64,000 nt of DNA from Pectobacterium cacticida (GCF_036885195.1 NZ_CP133656.1:1364001-1428000); one strand, 5' to 3'; positions 1-9,048 are shown, counted from the first letter of the stretch. Notes: generated by a model from the sequence alone, not told the origin. A program made the numbers and translations.

Positions 1-134
1 AACGTTGATATTAATTATGGCTGCTTTGTTCGCACGGCAATAATGCCGCATAGTCACAGTCGCTTTACCTCGGTAAGTCAGGCGCGTCATACGCTGTGAA
101 CGCGTCCATTTCTACTCTTTACGTCGCCGTGTGG

Positions 135-1118
135 TTAGAATATATGCTGAATACCTAACGACAACGTATAGTGCTTATTATCCATTCCGTTCCAGTCGCC
201 GTCGTAATACTCGGTGTAGTCCCTCTCTTGCCATGTCATCGCGCTTTTAGCTTCTTCATAGCGGGCATAAACCGCTTCCGCATAGAGCTTTGTTTGGGGA
301 AGGATGTAGTAACCGGCGTTTAATGTCGCTGAAAAATGCAGCGAGTTTCTTCCTTTGGCGCGGAGGGTTATATCCCTGTCGTAGTGGTTATCCTTATTTT
401 TCGCCCGTACCAGGTTGCTGAATTTCACCATGCCGCCAAATTCGATGTCCTGCTTACGCCAGGAACCGATGAACCCGATGTAAGGCATGCTATAGCGTTG
501 TTGATAACCGATGATTTTAATACTGTCGGGGAGGGTGAATTTTTCGCGCCCGCCATGTCGATCGTCATAGTCAAATTCGCCGCCGAAGGCAGACCAGCTA
601 AAGGCAGTTTTTTGGTAGCCTACGGTCAGGCCTACTTTGTAATCCGGCGTTTTTATCATCCAGCCGATAACGTTCAGATCGATTTCATTGCCGTAATTTA
701 AATCCGTGCGTTCGTGGTGGCTCCAGTGGGACCATTCTGGGCGGTTGGCATAAGTCCAATCGTAATCGTCCATAGTGCCATTGCCCGGTGCCAGCGTGCT
801 CCAGCCGCGGATTCCCACGCTGAAACGGGGAGAAAAGTCGTAACTCAACTCACCTTTGATAATCAGGGCATTGTCGATTTTCCAGTCCAGTTCACTGGCT
901 TTTTGTCCCCCGCTCGGCGGGTGATAGAGGAATTCTTTTGATTCCCCTGCCAGGAAGCCGAATGCCAGGCTGCCCGTAAGGGCATTGACGTGATTAAGGC
1001 GGAGTGTTTTTTCCTTTGCTAGCGTTATTCCAGACATGACCATTCCGCTGGTTAGAATAATAAATATCAGCGGGGCTTTTATGTGGCGTTTCCTTGATAG
1101 CGAGCGCTGTGTTTTCAT
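135..1118 (-). CDS. Omptin family outer-membrane aspartic protease
   Basis: A 327-residue member of the OmpT/Pla/PgtE family, ten-stranded beta-barrel proteases that cleave peptides and host proteins at the cell surface. Residues 1 to about 35 form a basic, hydrophobic signal peptide ending near TLA. The catalytic positions are intact: the DDYDW motif (D118 and D120, matching OmpT D83/D85) and DNH (D243 and H245, matching D210/H212). The protein ends in an aromatic residue after a final beta strand (QHIF), as outer-membrane barrels do. It is transcribed alone, divergently from the M20-LuxR gene. In animal pathogens omptins degrade antimicrobial peptides and need rough LPS. A similar role against plant peptides is inference. 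Which omptin subgroup it belongs to was not resolved. Confidence 0.93.
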   Translation of the reverse strand: MKTQRSLSRKRHIKAPLIFIILTSGMVMSGITLAKEKTLRLNHVNALTGSLAFGFLAGESKEFLYHPPSGGQKASELDWKIDNALIIKGELSYDFSPRFSVGIRGWSTLAPGNGTMDDYDWTYANRPEWSHWSHHERTDLNYGNEIDLNVIGWMIKTPDYKVGLTVGYQKTAFSWSAFGGEFDYDDRHGGREKFTLPDSIKIIGYQQRYSMPYIGFIGSWRKQDIEFGGMVKFSNLVRAKNKDNHYDRDITLRAKGRNSLHFSATLNAGYYILPQTKLYAEAVYARYEEAKSAMTWQERDYTEYYDGDWNGMDNKHYTLSLGIQHIF

Positions 1119-1543
1119 ATTGATGACTTTTTATTGATAATCCGTTTTTATATTCGCTCAACAACGGTTGCTGCGTGCTTCCCAGATTAGGCAAATTAAC
1201 CTCCTTTACCATCCCCTTCTTTCTGATTTGCCTTTCACCCCCCTTTACTGAATTGTGTGCGTTTTCTCATGGCATTAGCCCATTTTTAACCTTGGTTATA
1301 GCGGGGAAAACAAAGAATATGTTCACCTTTATTTTCCTGGTGATTTATTTAACTCGATGTTTTTAAATGATTTGTTTGTTTTTTTGGAATAATTCACCTC
1401 CTCGGTGCCGACTTTTTCTGGCTACAGGGAGGTGATATCCGTTTTTTATATTTACAGATCGCGGAAAATCGCGGTAAATAGGGAATGAAGTAAAAATAAG
1501 TATTTATATATTAATCAAATTGTTGGTTATTTGGTTCTCCATT
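1119..1543. other. Divergent intergenic region between omptin and M20-LuxR gene
   Basis: This AT-rich stretch of 425 bases must hold the promoters for both divergent genes. No convincing sigma-70 pair or known operator stood out on either strand. Short frames inside it lack ribosome binding sites and look like noise. Confidence 0.5.
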
Positions 1544-2995
1544 ATGAATAGGTTGTTAAATTTTATTACACAGCGGGAAGGGGAGGCGATCAATCTGCAT
1601 CGAGAATTGGTCTGCCGCCCGGCCATTAACCCTGAACACGGTGGTGAAGGGGAAGAAGTCAAGGCGCGTTGGATAGAAGAATGGCTCTATGATAATGCGC
1701 TGTGCCGCGTGCAACGAATGGATGCTTTAGATGTGCAGGCAAATAATAAATTAAGGCCCAATCTGGTCGCGCATTTTCTTCCGGCGGGGGCGAAACATAC
1801 GCTATGGATCGTGACGCATCTGGATGTCGCCGCCCCTGGGCCACTGGCGCATTGGGTGAGCGACCCCTTTACATTACGTATTGATGGCGACCGATTATAT
1901 GGCCGGGGCGTCGAGGACAATAATCAGGGAATTGTGTCGGCGTTATTACTGCTGGATGCCATGAAACAACTGGACATTACGCCCCCGATGGGAATAGGGG
2001 TAATTTTTACCAGCGCCGGTATTACTGATTACACCAAAGGCATCGGCCATATTTTACGTAAGGTTCCGCAGTTGTTCCGGGCCGACGATCTGATTGTGGT
2101 GCCGGATTATGGCAATGAGAACGGCAGCATTATTGAGATTGGCGAAAAGCGTAACGCGTGGGTGCGTATCGATGTCAAAGGGCGGGAATACCATGCGGGT
2201 TTTAGCGAAGGGGCCAACTGTTTTGAAGCCGCTGCCCGCTTTATTGCCCGCCTAAAGCCTATCCGCCGCCGATACGCGTGTCCCGATCCGTTCTTTTTCC
2301 CGCCGACATCAACGATCACGCCGACGCATGCCGAAACGAACTGCACGGGGTTAAACCACGTTCCTGCCAATTTTGTGTTCTACCTCGACATTCGCCTGAT
2401 GCCGAACTGCGCGTTGGAACCCGTCATGGCCGATCTTCAACAGTTGGCGCGTCATATTGAAAAACAGGACGGAGTGCTATTTACCTTTTCCTATGTCGAG
2501 ATTACGCCAGACGCGCCGATTACGCCCCGTCACGCGCCGGTCATTCGCTTGCTTTCCGACGCCATAGAGCAGGAATTAGGGGTGATGCCCCGTCTGGTTG
2601 GCGTTGGCGGCGTGACCATGGTGTCGGTGATCCGTTCTCTGGGGTTGCCTGTGGCGGTGTGGGGGATCCAGCAATCCCGTAAAAACCAGATCAATGAGAG
2701 CATCAGCCTGAAAGCGCAACTGGCGCAAACGCGTATTTTTGCCCGGATGTTATATGCCTCACCGCAAAAGCGCGCCAAGCCGTCGCCTGATTTGCTCACC
2801 GCAGAGAAAACGCCGCATATCACGCCGGCGGAACAGGCTGTCGCCAAGCTGGTGGGGCTTGGTATGAATAATGAGGATATTGGCGAACAGCTCAGTGTGA
2901 GTGTCAACACGATTCGAACACACCTGAAAAACCTGTATCGTAAGACGGGCGCACGTAATCGGCGTGAGTTGCAACGGTTGTTTATTGTGCAATAA
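1544..2995 (+). CDS. M20-peptidase-like domain fused to LuxR-type HTH, probable transcription regulator
   Basis: A 483-residue protein. Residues 1-405 follow the fold of M20 metallo-hydrolases of the ArgE/DapE/CPG2 type: THLDV (H92), YGRGVEDNNQG (D125), VVPDYGN (D188), then the dimerisation insert and the second half of the catalytic domain. Residues 427-480 are a typical LuxR/GerE HTH (TPAEQAVAKL, NNEDIGEQLSVS, NTIRTHLKNLYRKTG). The Glu-Glu pair that supplies the general base and a metal ligand (usually DEETGS) reads AGITDY here, with G159-I160 at the EE positions. The C-terminal metal His (usually AHQPNE) is N381 in RKNQINES. Catalysis is therefore doubtful, and a ligand-sensing regulator is the simplest reading (inference). 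The start is uncertain: a TTG eight codons upstream (1520) is in frame, and neither start has a clear Shine-Dalgarno. Confidence 0.85.
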   Translation: MNRLLNFITQREGEAINLHRELVCRPAINPEHGGEGEEVKARWIEEWLYDNALCRVQRMDALDVQANNKLRPNLVAHFLPAGAKHTLWIVTHLDVAAPGPLAHWVSDPFTLRIDGDRLYGRGVEDNNQGIVSALLLLDAMKQLDITPPMGIGVIFTSAGITDYTKGIGHILRKVPQLFRADDLIVVPDYGNENGSIIEIGEKRNAWVRIDVKGREYHAGFSEGANCFEAAARFIARLKPIRRRYACPDPFFFPPTSTITPTHAETNCTGLNHVPANFVFYLDIRLMPNCALEPVMADLQQLARHIEKQDGVLFTFSYVEITPDAPITPRHAPVIRLLSDAIEQELGVMPRLVGVGGVTMVSVIRSLGLPVAVWGIQQSRKNQINESISLKAQLAQTRIFARMLYASPQKRAKPSPDLLTAEKTPHITPAEQAVAKLVGLGMNNEDIGEQLSVSVNTIRTHLKNLYRKTGARNRRELQRLFIVQ

Positions 2996-3180
2996 ACCCA
3001 GGCCTTCACGTACTGTTCTATCAGGGGAGTGAGGTGGGACGATCACCAGCACACCAATCACTATCCACTCAGGCGAAGCTGAGTTACCATGTTGGCCTGT
3101 TTTTAAAGTGCTCGCGCGGGCGCAACACGTGACGTTGCCGCCGTCGCTGGCAGGTTATCCCTCAGACAGGAGTTGCTTGA

Positions 3181-4587
3181 ATGTCCAAACAGCAAATTGG
3201 CGTTGTGGGTATGGCGGTGATGGGGCGCAATTTGGCGCTTAACATTGAAAGCCGTGGCTATAGCGTTTCCATCTTCAACCGTTCTTCCGATAAAACCGAT
3301 GAAGTGATCGCGGAAAATCCGGGTAAAAAACTGGTGCCTTCTTATACGGTTGAGGAGTTTGTTAACTCCCTGGAAAAACCTCGCCGTATTCTGCTGATGG
3401 TGAAGGCAGGGGAAGCAACCGATAAAACGATTGCGTCGCTGAAACCTTACCTGGAAAAGGGCGATATTCTGATCGACGGCGGTAACACCTTCTATAAAGA
3501 TACTATTCGCCGCAACCGCGAGCTGTCTGCCGAAGGCTTTAACTTCATCGGCACCGGTGTTTCCGGTGGCGAAGAGGGCGCGTTAAAAGGGCCTTCTATT
3601 ATGCCGGGTGGGCAGAAAGAAGCCTATGAGCTGGTGGCGCCGATTCTGGAACAGATCGCCGCCCGTGCCGATGGCGAAGCCTGTGTCACCTATATCGGCG
3701 CGGATGGTGCGGGGCACTATGTCAAGATGGTGCATAACGGTATTGAATACGGCGATATGCAACTGATTGCCGAGGCGTATTCTCTACTCAAACATGCGTT
3801 GAATCTGAGTAATGATGAACTTGCCGCGACGTTCTCTGAATGGAACAAAGGCGAACTGAGCAGCTATCTGATCGAGATTACTGCCGATATCTTCACCAAG
3901 AAAGATGAAGATGGTAAGTATCTGGTTGACGTGATTCTGGATGAAGCGGCGAATAAAGGCACCGGTAAGTGGACCAGCCAAAGTGCGCTGGATCTGGGCG
4001 AACCGCTGTCGCTGATCACCGAATCTGTTTTTGCCCGCTATCTTTCTTCACTGAAGGATCAACGTGTTGCGGCAGCTAAGGTGTTGAGCGGGCCGACAGC
4101 GCAGCCGTTCGCCGGGGATAAAGCCGAATTTGTCGAGAAAGTGCGCCGGGCGTTGTATCTGGGCAAAATCGTCTCTTATGCGCAAGGTTTTTCACAGTTG
4201 AAAGCCGCGTCGGTTGAGAACAACTGGGATCTCAACTACGGTGAGATCGCTAAGATCTTCCGCGCTGGCTGTATCATCCGTGCACAGTTCCTGCAAAAAA
4301 TCACCGACGCCTATGCGCAAGATGCCGATATCGCTAACCTGCTGTTAGCGCCTTATTTCAAAAACGTGGCGGATGAATACCAGCAAGCGCTGCGCGATGT
4401 GGTGTCCTATGCGGTACAGCAAGGCATCCCGACGCCAACGTTCTCGGCCGCTATCGCCTATTACGATAGCTACCGCTCAGCGGTGTTGCCCGCTAACCTG
4501 ATTCAGGCGCAGCGCGATTATTTTGGTGCGCATACTTATAAGCGTACGGACAAAGACGGCGTATTCCATACCGAATGGTTGGAATAA
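3181..4587 (+). CDS. gnd: 6-phosphogluconate dehydrogenase, decarboxylating
   Basis: A 468-residue cytoplasmic enzyme of the oxidative pentose phosphate pathway. It converts 6-phosphogluconate and NADP+ to ribulose 5-phosphate, CO2 and NADPH. The N-terminus has the Rossmann nucleotide site (GVVGMAVMGRNLALN). The substrate and catalytic motifs GTGVSGGEEGALKGPSIMPGG and GHYVKMVHNGIEYGDMQ follow near residues 127 and 180, and the all-helical C-terminal domain is full length. The start is set by CAGGAG seven to eight bases before ATG. It appears monocistronic and is followed by an intrinsic terminator. In many enterobacteria gnd borders surface-polysaccharide loci; here the next operon is the yjbEFGH exopolysaccharide set. 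Confidence 0.97.
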   Translation: MSKQQIGVVGMAVMGRNLALNIESRGYSVSIFNRSSDKTDEVIAENPGKKLVPSYTVEEFVNSLEKPRRILLMVKAGEATDKTIASLKPYLEKGDILIDGGNTFYKDTIRRNRELSAEGFNFIGTGVSGGEEGALKGPSIMPGGQKEAYELVAPILEQIAARADGEACVTYIGADGAGHYVKMVHNGIEYGDMQLIAEAYSLLKHALNLSNDELAATFSEWNKGELSSYLIEITADIFTKKDEDGKYLVDVILDEAANKGTGKWTSQSALDLGEPLSLITESVFARYLSSLKDQRVAAAKVLSGPTAQPFAGDKAEFVEKVRRALYLGKIVSYAQGFSQLKAASVENNWDLNYGEIAKIFRAGCIIRAQFLQKITDAYAQDADIANLLLAPYFKNVADEYQQALRDVVSYAVQQGIPTPTFSAAIAYYDSYRSAVLPANLIQAQRDYFGAHTYKRTDKDGVFHTEWLE

Positions 4588-4622
4588 CCGTATCTTATGA
4601 TGAGTTAATACGTTTCATTAAT

Positions 4623-4656
4623 AAAACGTCAGATTAAGAAATATCTGGCGTTTTTT
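4623..4656 (+). terminator. Intrinsic terminator of gnd
   Basis: A 12-bp stem (AAAACGTCAGAT with ATCTGGCGTTTT, one G-U pair) around an eight-base loop, ending in six T. It lies about 35 bases after the gnd stop. Confidence 0.85.
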
Positions 4657-5045
4657 ATTGGTGAATCAGTAGATTGGTATCATCAGGATATCTATGGCTT
4701 TTTTCCAGAAATACGGTAAATTAATCTAAAGATAACTGTTTCAATTCTACGAGACTTGCTGTTTATTGTGTCAGGATCTTGCTATTTTTAACGGTGTTGC
4801 AGAAATTGGGTTGCCGTTTTGATTTGTTGGCGCGCTGACGGCGGGGTTCCCCGCCAGCATACGCGGTGTTTTACGTGTTTGGCTGCCATCGGACGGTAAC
4901 TCAGATCTGGAAAAATCCTGATAACGGCCTGTGAATATAAAGTAAAAAAGTATTTTTGCTTTTATATCGGCCGGAATAGAGGACGGGGTATGGTCCTGCG
5001 ACGGTACTCCACCCTGAAGTACTTCATGTAAAAAAGGAAATCGTA
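4657..5045 (+). other. Upstream region of the yjbEFGH operon
   Basis: A 389-base non-coding stretch that should contain the yjb promoter. It holds an RcsAB-like box (separate entry) and a GC-rich perfect hairpin, GGCGGGG-TT-CCCCGCC, at 4840-4855 with no T-tract, so it is unlikely to be a terminator. A purine-rich ribosome site (AAAAAAGGAAATCGTA) precedes the yjbE ATG. No open frame in it looks coding. Confidence 0.5.
4908..4921 (+). promoter_or_regulatory. Candidate RcsAB box upstream of yjbE
   Basis: TGGAAAAATCCTGA matches 12 of 14 positions of the RcsAB consensus (TRVGAAWAWTSYGA) and lies 125 bases before the yjbE start. The E. coli yjbEFGH operon is known to be under Rcs control. Function here is inferred from sequence alone. 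Confidence 0.45.
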
Positions 5046-5336
5046 ATGAAGAAAACGTTAATCGCATTGGCTGCCGTACTGGCCATGTCGTCAAACGCGT
5101 TTGCTGTTGATGGCGTTTCTAGCGCGACTGCTGCAGGCACCACAACCTCAACGACCAGTGCTGGCGTTGCTGCCGGTACGGCTGGCGCGGCTGCGGGCGC
5201 GGCTGCGGGCACTACCGCGCTGGTTGCGGTAGGTGTTGCTGCAGCGGTTGCTGCGGGTGTCGCTGTGGCTGTTGCCAATGATGACGACAACGGCAGCACC
5301 GGTACGACGTCAGTGACAAATGGTACTGGTAGTTAA
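5046..5336 (+). CDS. yjbE: YjbE family exopolysaccharide-production small secreted protein
   Basis: A 96-residue protein with a clear signal peptide (MKKTLIALAAVLAMSSNAFA, cleavage after AFA). A low-complexity Ala/Gly/Thr/Val chain follows, and the tail is Asp-, Gly- and Thr-rich. This is the usual look of YjbE, the first product of yjbEFGH operons linked to an extracellular polysaccharide. Its biochemical role is not known. It is the first gene of the four-gene operon and is followed by a hairpin with a T-tract, so it may be transcribed more than the genes behind it. Confidence 0.85.
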   Translation: MKKTLIALAAVLAMSSNAFAVDGVSSATAAGTTTSTTSAGVAAGTAGAAAGAAAGTTALVAVGVAAAVAAGVAVAVANDDDNGSTGTTSVTNGTGS

Positions 5337-5352
5337 TCTCGTGTTTTATGCT

Positions 5353-5377
5353 AAGGCCACTTCGGTGGCCTTTCTTT
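5353..5377 (+). terminator. Attenuator-like terminator between yjbE and yjbF
   Basis: The perfect 8-bp stem AAGGCCAC/GTGGCCTT closes on a stable TTCG tetraloop and is followed by TCTTTTTCC. It sits 16 bases after the yjbE stop and inside the operon, so partial termination is likely. Confidence 0.7.
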
Positions 5378-5412
5378 TTCCAGGCAACGCCGTTCAACGA
5401 GAACTGCATTTG

Positions 5413-6090
5413 ATGACAAAAATAAAACGACTGGCAAAGATGAAAGCGCTGGTTGCCATCCCGCTTTTATCGCTTGTGCTAACGGGGTGCTCCCAAAATG
5501 TGGAACAGGTGGGGAAGATCTTTAAATTGGCGTTATTTGGGCAGGATGATACCCACGTTACGGCTAAACAGGTCGCCGATACGCCCTATGCTTCAGCCTA
5601 CCTGAAAGTGGGTAAAGCGCCGCAGGCGTTTGTAGTGCTGGCCTTTGCCGAACACGGGCAACTGACTTGGATTGGCGCGGATAAAAACCGTGTCTCGACC
5701 CAAAATGGGCGTTTGGTGAAAACCCAGGGCTTTGGGGAAGACATCAGCTATGTGGCTAATCTGCAACAGGATCCCCTTACGCTGGGCTTATTGAAGCCCT
5801 CGACGCCCATGACGTGGCACAGCCGGGTGGCATGGTCGCAGGTTTTCCGCGGCGGTTACGATACGCAGTCTGTTTTCCGGGCGCGTGGCAAAGAAACGGT
5901 AACCATTCTCGATGCGCCGCGTGAGTTGCTGCGTTTTGATGAGCAGGTCACCGTCCCCGCCTTGCAGACCTCTTATACCAATCATTATTGGCTCGATCCC
6001 GCGACTGGACACGTGGTGCGAAGTCAGCAGTATATGGGGCCGGATATGGCGTTGGTCACCTTCACGATATTAAAACCTTACGGACAATAA
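5413..6090 (+). CDS. yjbF: YjbF/GfcB family outer-membrane lipoprotein
   Basis: A 225-residue exopolysaccharide-export accessory protein. A basic N-terminus and hydrophobic stretch end in a lipobox (LVLTGC), so the mature protein should be lipid-anchored in the periplasm. The body (YASAYLKVGKAPQAFVVLA, then WYxxP-like segments and a closing beta-rich half) agrees with the YjbF/GfcB group encoded in yjbEFGH and group 4 capsule operons. ATG 5413 (MTKIKRL) is chosen; ATG 5440 (MKALVAIP) also gives a good lipoprotein signal. The longer frame reaching back to 5320 runs through the terminator and is unlikely. The gene ends nine bases before yjbG. Confidence 0.87.
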   Translation: MTKIKRLAKMKALVAIPLLSLVLTGCSQNVEQVGKIFKLALFGQDDTHVTAKQVADTPYASAYLKVGKAPQAFVVLAFAEHGQLTWIGADKNRVSTQNGRLVKTQGFGEDISYVANLQQDPLTLGLLKPSTPMTWHSRVAWSQVFRGGYDTQSVFRARGKETVTILDAPRELLRFDEQVTVPALQTSYTNHYWLDPATGHVVRSQQYMGPDMALVTFTILKPYGQ

Positions 6091-6099
6091 AGGGCTGTC

Positions 6100-6882
6100 A
6101 TGTTGGCACTTAATCGTATCGCTACCTTATTGCTGCTGGTTTCCGGCGTTGCGACCGCCGCGCAACTGACGGTGAAGTCCCCGCAGGAGACGATCGCCGT
6201 GGTGAAACTGGACGACGGTACGCGTCTTGAACAATTTTATCAGCAGGTTCCCTGGCCACGGAATATCAACTGGCAAACCGCGTTTATTTCCGATTTCGCC
6301 ACCACGCAGAAAGTGCGGGCGCAAGGCGATGTCTTGCTGCAAAAACTGGCCGAACTGGAAACGCGCTGGCGTAATTCAGGAGATGGCGATCTGGCGATCT
6401 CCGCCTGGCTACTGAGGAAGACGCTGGCTCCCATTAACGTTGCCGGGCGCATCCATACGGATCTGGACCCGGATAGCGTCCGTGTTTATGCCGAAAATAA
6501 TCGTCCGCTGGTGGGGGAATATGCGCTGTATGTGGCGCCCCATGAGGACACGTTAACGTTGATCGGTCTGCTGAATACCGCCGCCGATGTAGGGGAACTG
6601 GAGACGTCAGGGAACGTGGCGCTGCGTGCCGGATGGTCGGTAGAGGATTACCTTTCCGGGCGGCGTCTGTTAGCGGGCGCGGATAACAGCGAGGGTTATC
6701 TGATCGCAGGGAATGGCTCTTGGCGTAAGGTGCCGCTGGCGTTGTGGAACCGTCAGCATATCGAACCTGCCGCAGGTGAAACGCTGTTTATCGGCTTCGA
6801 TCCCGCCGTACTCCCTTCGGATATGTCAACGCTTAACGATCAGCTCGCGGATTACCTCGCTAACCGGACTCCACTCGAATGA
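6100..6882 (+). CDS. yjbG: YjbG/GfcC family periplasmic polysaccharide protein
   Basis: A 260-residue protein with a signal peptide (MLALNRIATLLLLVSGVATAA). The GfcC-like body has an N-terminal strand/ubiquitin-like part (LEQFYQQVPWPRNINWQTAFI) and a C-terminal segment with DYLSGRRLLAGADNSEGYLI, the SLBB-like part of the family. GfcC-type proteins act in the periplasm in export or assembly of surface polysaccharide, and the exact step is unknown. The stop overlaps the yjbH start by four bases (ATGA), which indicates translational coupling. Confidence 0.87.
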   Translation: MLALNRIATLLLLVSGVATAAQLTVKSPQETIAVVKLDDGTRLEQFYQQVPWPRNINWQTAFISDFATTQKVRAQGDVLLQKLAELETRWRNSGDGDLAISAWLLRKTLAPINVAGRIHTDLDPDSVRVYAENNRPLVGEYALYVAPHEDTLTLIGLLNTAADVGELETSGNVALRAGWSVEDYLSGRRLLAGADNSEGYLIAGNGSWRKVPLALWNRQHIEPAAGETLFIGFDPAVLPSDMSTLNDQLADYLANRTPLE

Positions 6883-9020
6883 CTAAGAACAGAAACATAA
6901 AACTAAGCTGTCTGTCGTTGGCGATTGGCGGCATCTTAAGTGCGCAGGCACTGGCGGCGGAAACCGCAAACCTCCGTAATGCGACTAACCCGAACCTGCG
7001 TTTTCAGCCAGCCGGCGTGTCGCAGTATGATTTTGGTGGTACGGGGCTGTTGCAAATGCCGACGGCGCGTATGGCGGAAACGGGCGAATTTAGCCTGAAC
7101 TACCGCGATAACGAGGAATATCGGCGCTATTCGGTGTCGCTCCAGCTTTTTGACTGGCTGGAAACCACAGTGCGTTATACCGATATTCGTACTCGTCCTT
7201 ATAGCAATAATCCTGCCTTTAGTGGTAATCAAAGTTATAAAGATAAATCGTTCGATCTTAAAGCTCGTCTGTGGCAGGAAAGCCAGTGGCTGCCGGATGT
7301 CTCCTTAGGTTTTCGTGACATCGCCGGGACCGGATTATTCGACAGCGAGTATCTGGTTGCCAGCAAGCGCTTTGGCCCGTTGGATTTCACGCTGGGGATG
7401 GGCTGGGGCAATATGGCCGAGAGCGGCAATATTAAGAACCCGGCCTGCTCCCTGAAGGCCAGTTTTTGCCAGCGTGGTGAAGATTATTCAGGCAAAGGCG
7501 GACAGTTCGAAGTGGGGAACTTCTTCCATGGCCCGGCGGCGCTGTTCGGCGGGATTGAATACCAGACCCCGTGGGACGCGCTGCGCCTGAAGCTCGAATA
7601 TGACGGCAACGATTACAGCGCTGAACGAACTTCGCGCGATGGTCGGCCACAACAGTTACCGCATGATTCTCCCTTCAACGTCGGCGCGGTGTACCGGGTT
7701 GGCGATATCCTTGACACCACGTTGTCCTGGCAGCGCGGCAATACCCTGATGTGGGGGTTTACCCTGCGTACCAACTTTAACAGCCTGAAACCTAACTATT
7801 TGAATGATGCGCCGCCCGTTTATGCGCCCGTGCAAGATGGTAAGGGGACTAACTGGCAGCTTGTAGCAAAAGATCTGAATGATAAGGCGGGCTTTAAGGA
7901 TGCCGATATCTACGCGGATCGGCAACAGGTCACTGTTGTCGCCGATCAGACCAAATACCGGGACGGCGAGCAGGCGGCACAGCGCGCCGCGACGGTTTTG
8001 GCAAACCATGTGCCGGACAGCATTGATGAATACCATATTATGCAGCGTAGCCAGCGTTTGCCGATAGCGAGTACGGCCGTTGATGCCAACGCATTTCGCC
8101 AGGTGGAACAGGCCGCCGTTCCGCTGGGTCAGCCTCTCCCGACCTCGCTGCGTCAAGAGCCGGTCGCGGATATTCGCGGCCAGCAGGTGTTGCGCACGGA
8201 TCCCGATCGTCTCTCTTATTCGTTCGAGCCGACACTCACGCAGTCGTTCGGCGGCCCGGAATCTTTCTACATGTACCAGATCGCGCTGAAAGGAAATGCC
8301 GACTATCGCCTGAGTGACCACTGGAGTCTGGGCGGCACCGCGACGCTGAACCTGCTGGATAACTACGATAAGTTCAACTACAAGACGCCACCGGCGGATG
8401 GTGCCGCGTTGCCGCGTGTCAGAACCTGGGTGCGCGAATATGTGACCTCGTCAGATCTTTTGTTGACCAATTTGCAATTGACCCGTCGCGATAACCCGGC
8501 GCAGGACTGGTATACCCAGGTTTACGGCGGCTATCTGGAAATGATGTACGCGGGTGTCGGGTCGGAAGTGCTGTATCGTCCGTTCGGTAAAAGCTGGGCG
8601 CTGGGGCTGGATGTTAACTATGTCAAACAGCGTGACTGGAATGACACCCTGCGCATGGCCGATTACGATGTGGTGACCGGGCATCTCACCGCCTACTGGG
8701 AACTGCCGTTTGTCGACGGGGCGATGGCGAAAGTGAGCGTAGGGCGCTATCTCGCGGGGGATAAGGGCGTCACCCTCGATTTATCGCGTCGCTTTGACAG
8801 CGGCATTATTGCCGGCGCTTTTGCCACCAAAACCGACGTTAGCGCCGATGAATATGGCGAGGGCAGCTTTACCAAAGGCTTCTATATCTCCATACCGTTT
8901 GACCTGCTGTTCACGGAACCGACGGTGAAACGCGGGGCCGTGGGTTGGGTGCCGCTGACGCGTGATGGTGGGCAGATGCTACAGCGTCGCAACCCGTTGT
9001 ATGGTGTGACCGATCACTAA
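6879..9020 (+). CDS. yjbH: YjbH/GfcD family outer-membrane beta-barrel (polysaccharide export)
   Basis: A 713-residue protein, the usual length for YjbH. A signal peptide ends at AQALAAE. Motifs of the family follow: GGTGLLQMPTARM near residue 54, EFSLNYRDNEEYRRYSVSLQ, and many alternating beta segments, with two barrel-like halves around a soluble middle (about residues 350-450). It probably forms the outer-membrane exit for the polysaccharide handled by YjbF and YjbG. It is the last gene of the operon, overlaps yjbG by four bases, and is followed by a strong hairpin. Confidence 0.9.
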   Translation: MTKNRNIKLSCLSLAIGGILSAQALAAETANLRNATNPNLRFQPAGVSQYDFGGTGLLQMPTARMAETGEFSLNYRDNEEYRRYSVSLQLFDWLETTVRYTDIRTRPYSNNPAFSGNQSYKDKSFDLKARLWQESQWLPDVSLGFRDIAGTGLFDSEYLVASKRFGPLDFTLGMGWGNMAESGNIKNPACSLKASFCQRGEDYSGKGGQFEVGNFFHGPAALFGGIEYQTPWDALRLKLEYDGNDYSAERTSRDGRPQQLPHDSPFNVGAVYRVGDILDTTLSWQRGNTLMWGFTLRTNFNSLKPNYLNDAPPVYAPVQDGKGTNWQLVAKDLNDKAGFKDADIYADRQQVTVVADQTKYRDGEQAAQRAATVLANHVPDSIDEYHIMQRSQRLPIASTAVDANAFRQVEQAAVPLGQPLPTSLRQEPVADIRGQQVLRTDPDRLSYSFEPTLTQSFGGPESFYMYQIALKGNADYRLSDHWSLGGTATLNLLDNYDKFNYKTPPADGAALPRVRTWVREYVTSSDLLLTNLQLTRRDNPAQDWYTQVYGGYLEMMYAGVGSEVLYRPFGKSWALGLDVNYVKQRDWNDTLRMADYDVVTGHLTAYWELPFVDGAMAKVSVGRYLAGDKGVTLDLSRRFDSGIIAGAFATKTDVSADEYGEGSFTKGFYISIPFDLLFTEPTVKRGAVGWVPLTRDGGQMLQRRNPLYGVTDH

Positions 9021-9048
9021 GCGCCCTGACGGTTTTAGCAACGCATTT

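Noticed and set aside
1119..1400. PhoP box before the omptin gene
   Set aside because: PhoP control is known for some omptins, but no pair of GTTTA-like repeats with the correct spacing was found.
1520..2995. M20 gene as an ordinary active dipeptidase
   Set aside because: The catalytic Glu pair and the last metal His are replaced and a LuxR HTH is fused, so plain peptidase annotation would mislead.
7656..8321. Minus-strand open frame of 221 codons opposite yjbH
   Set aside because: It lies wholly inside the well-supported yjbH gene, with Arg/Ile/His-rich composition typical of an antisense frame and no start signal.
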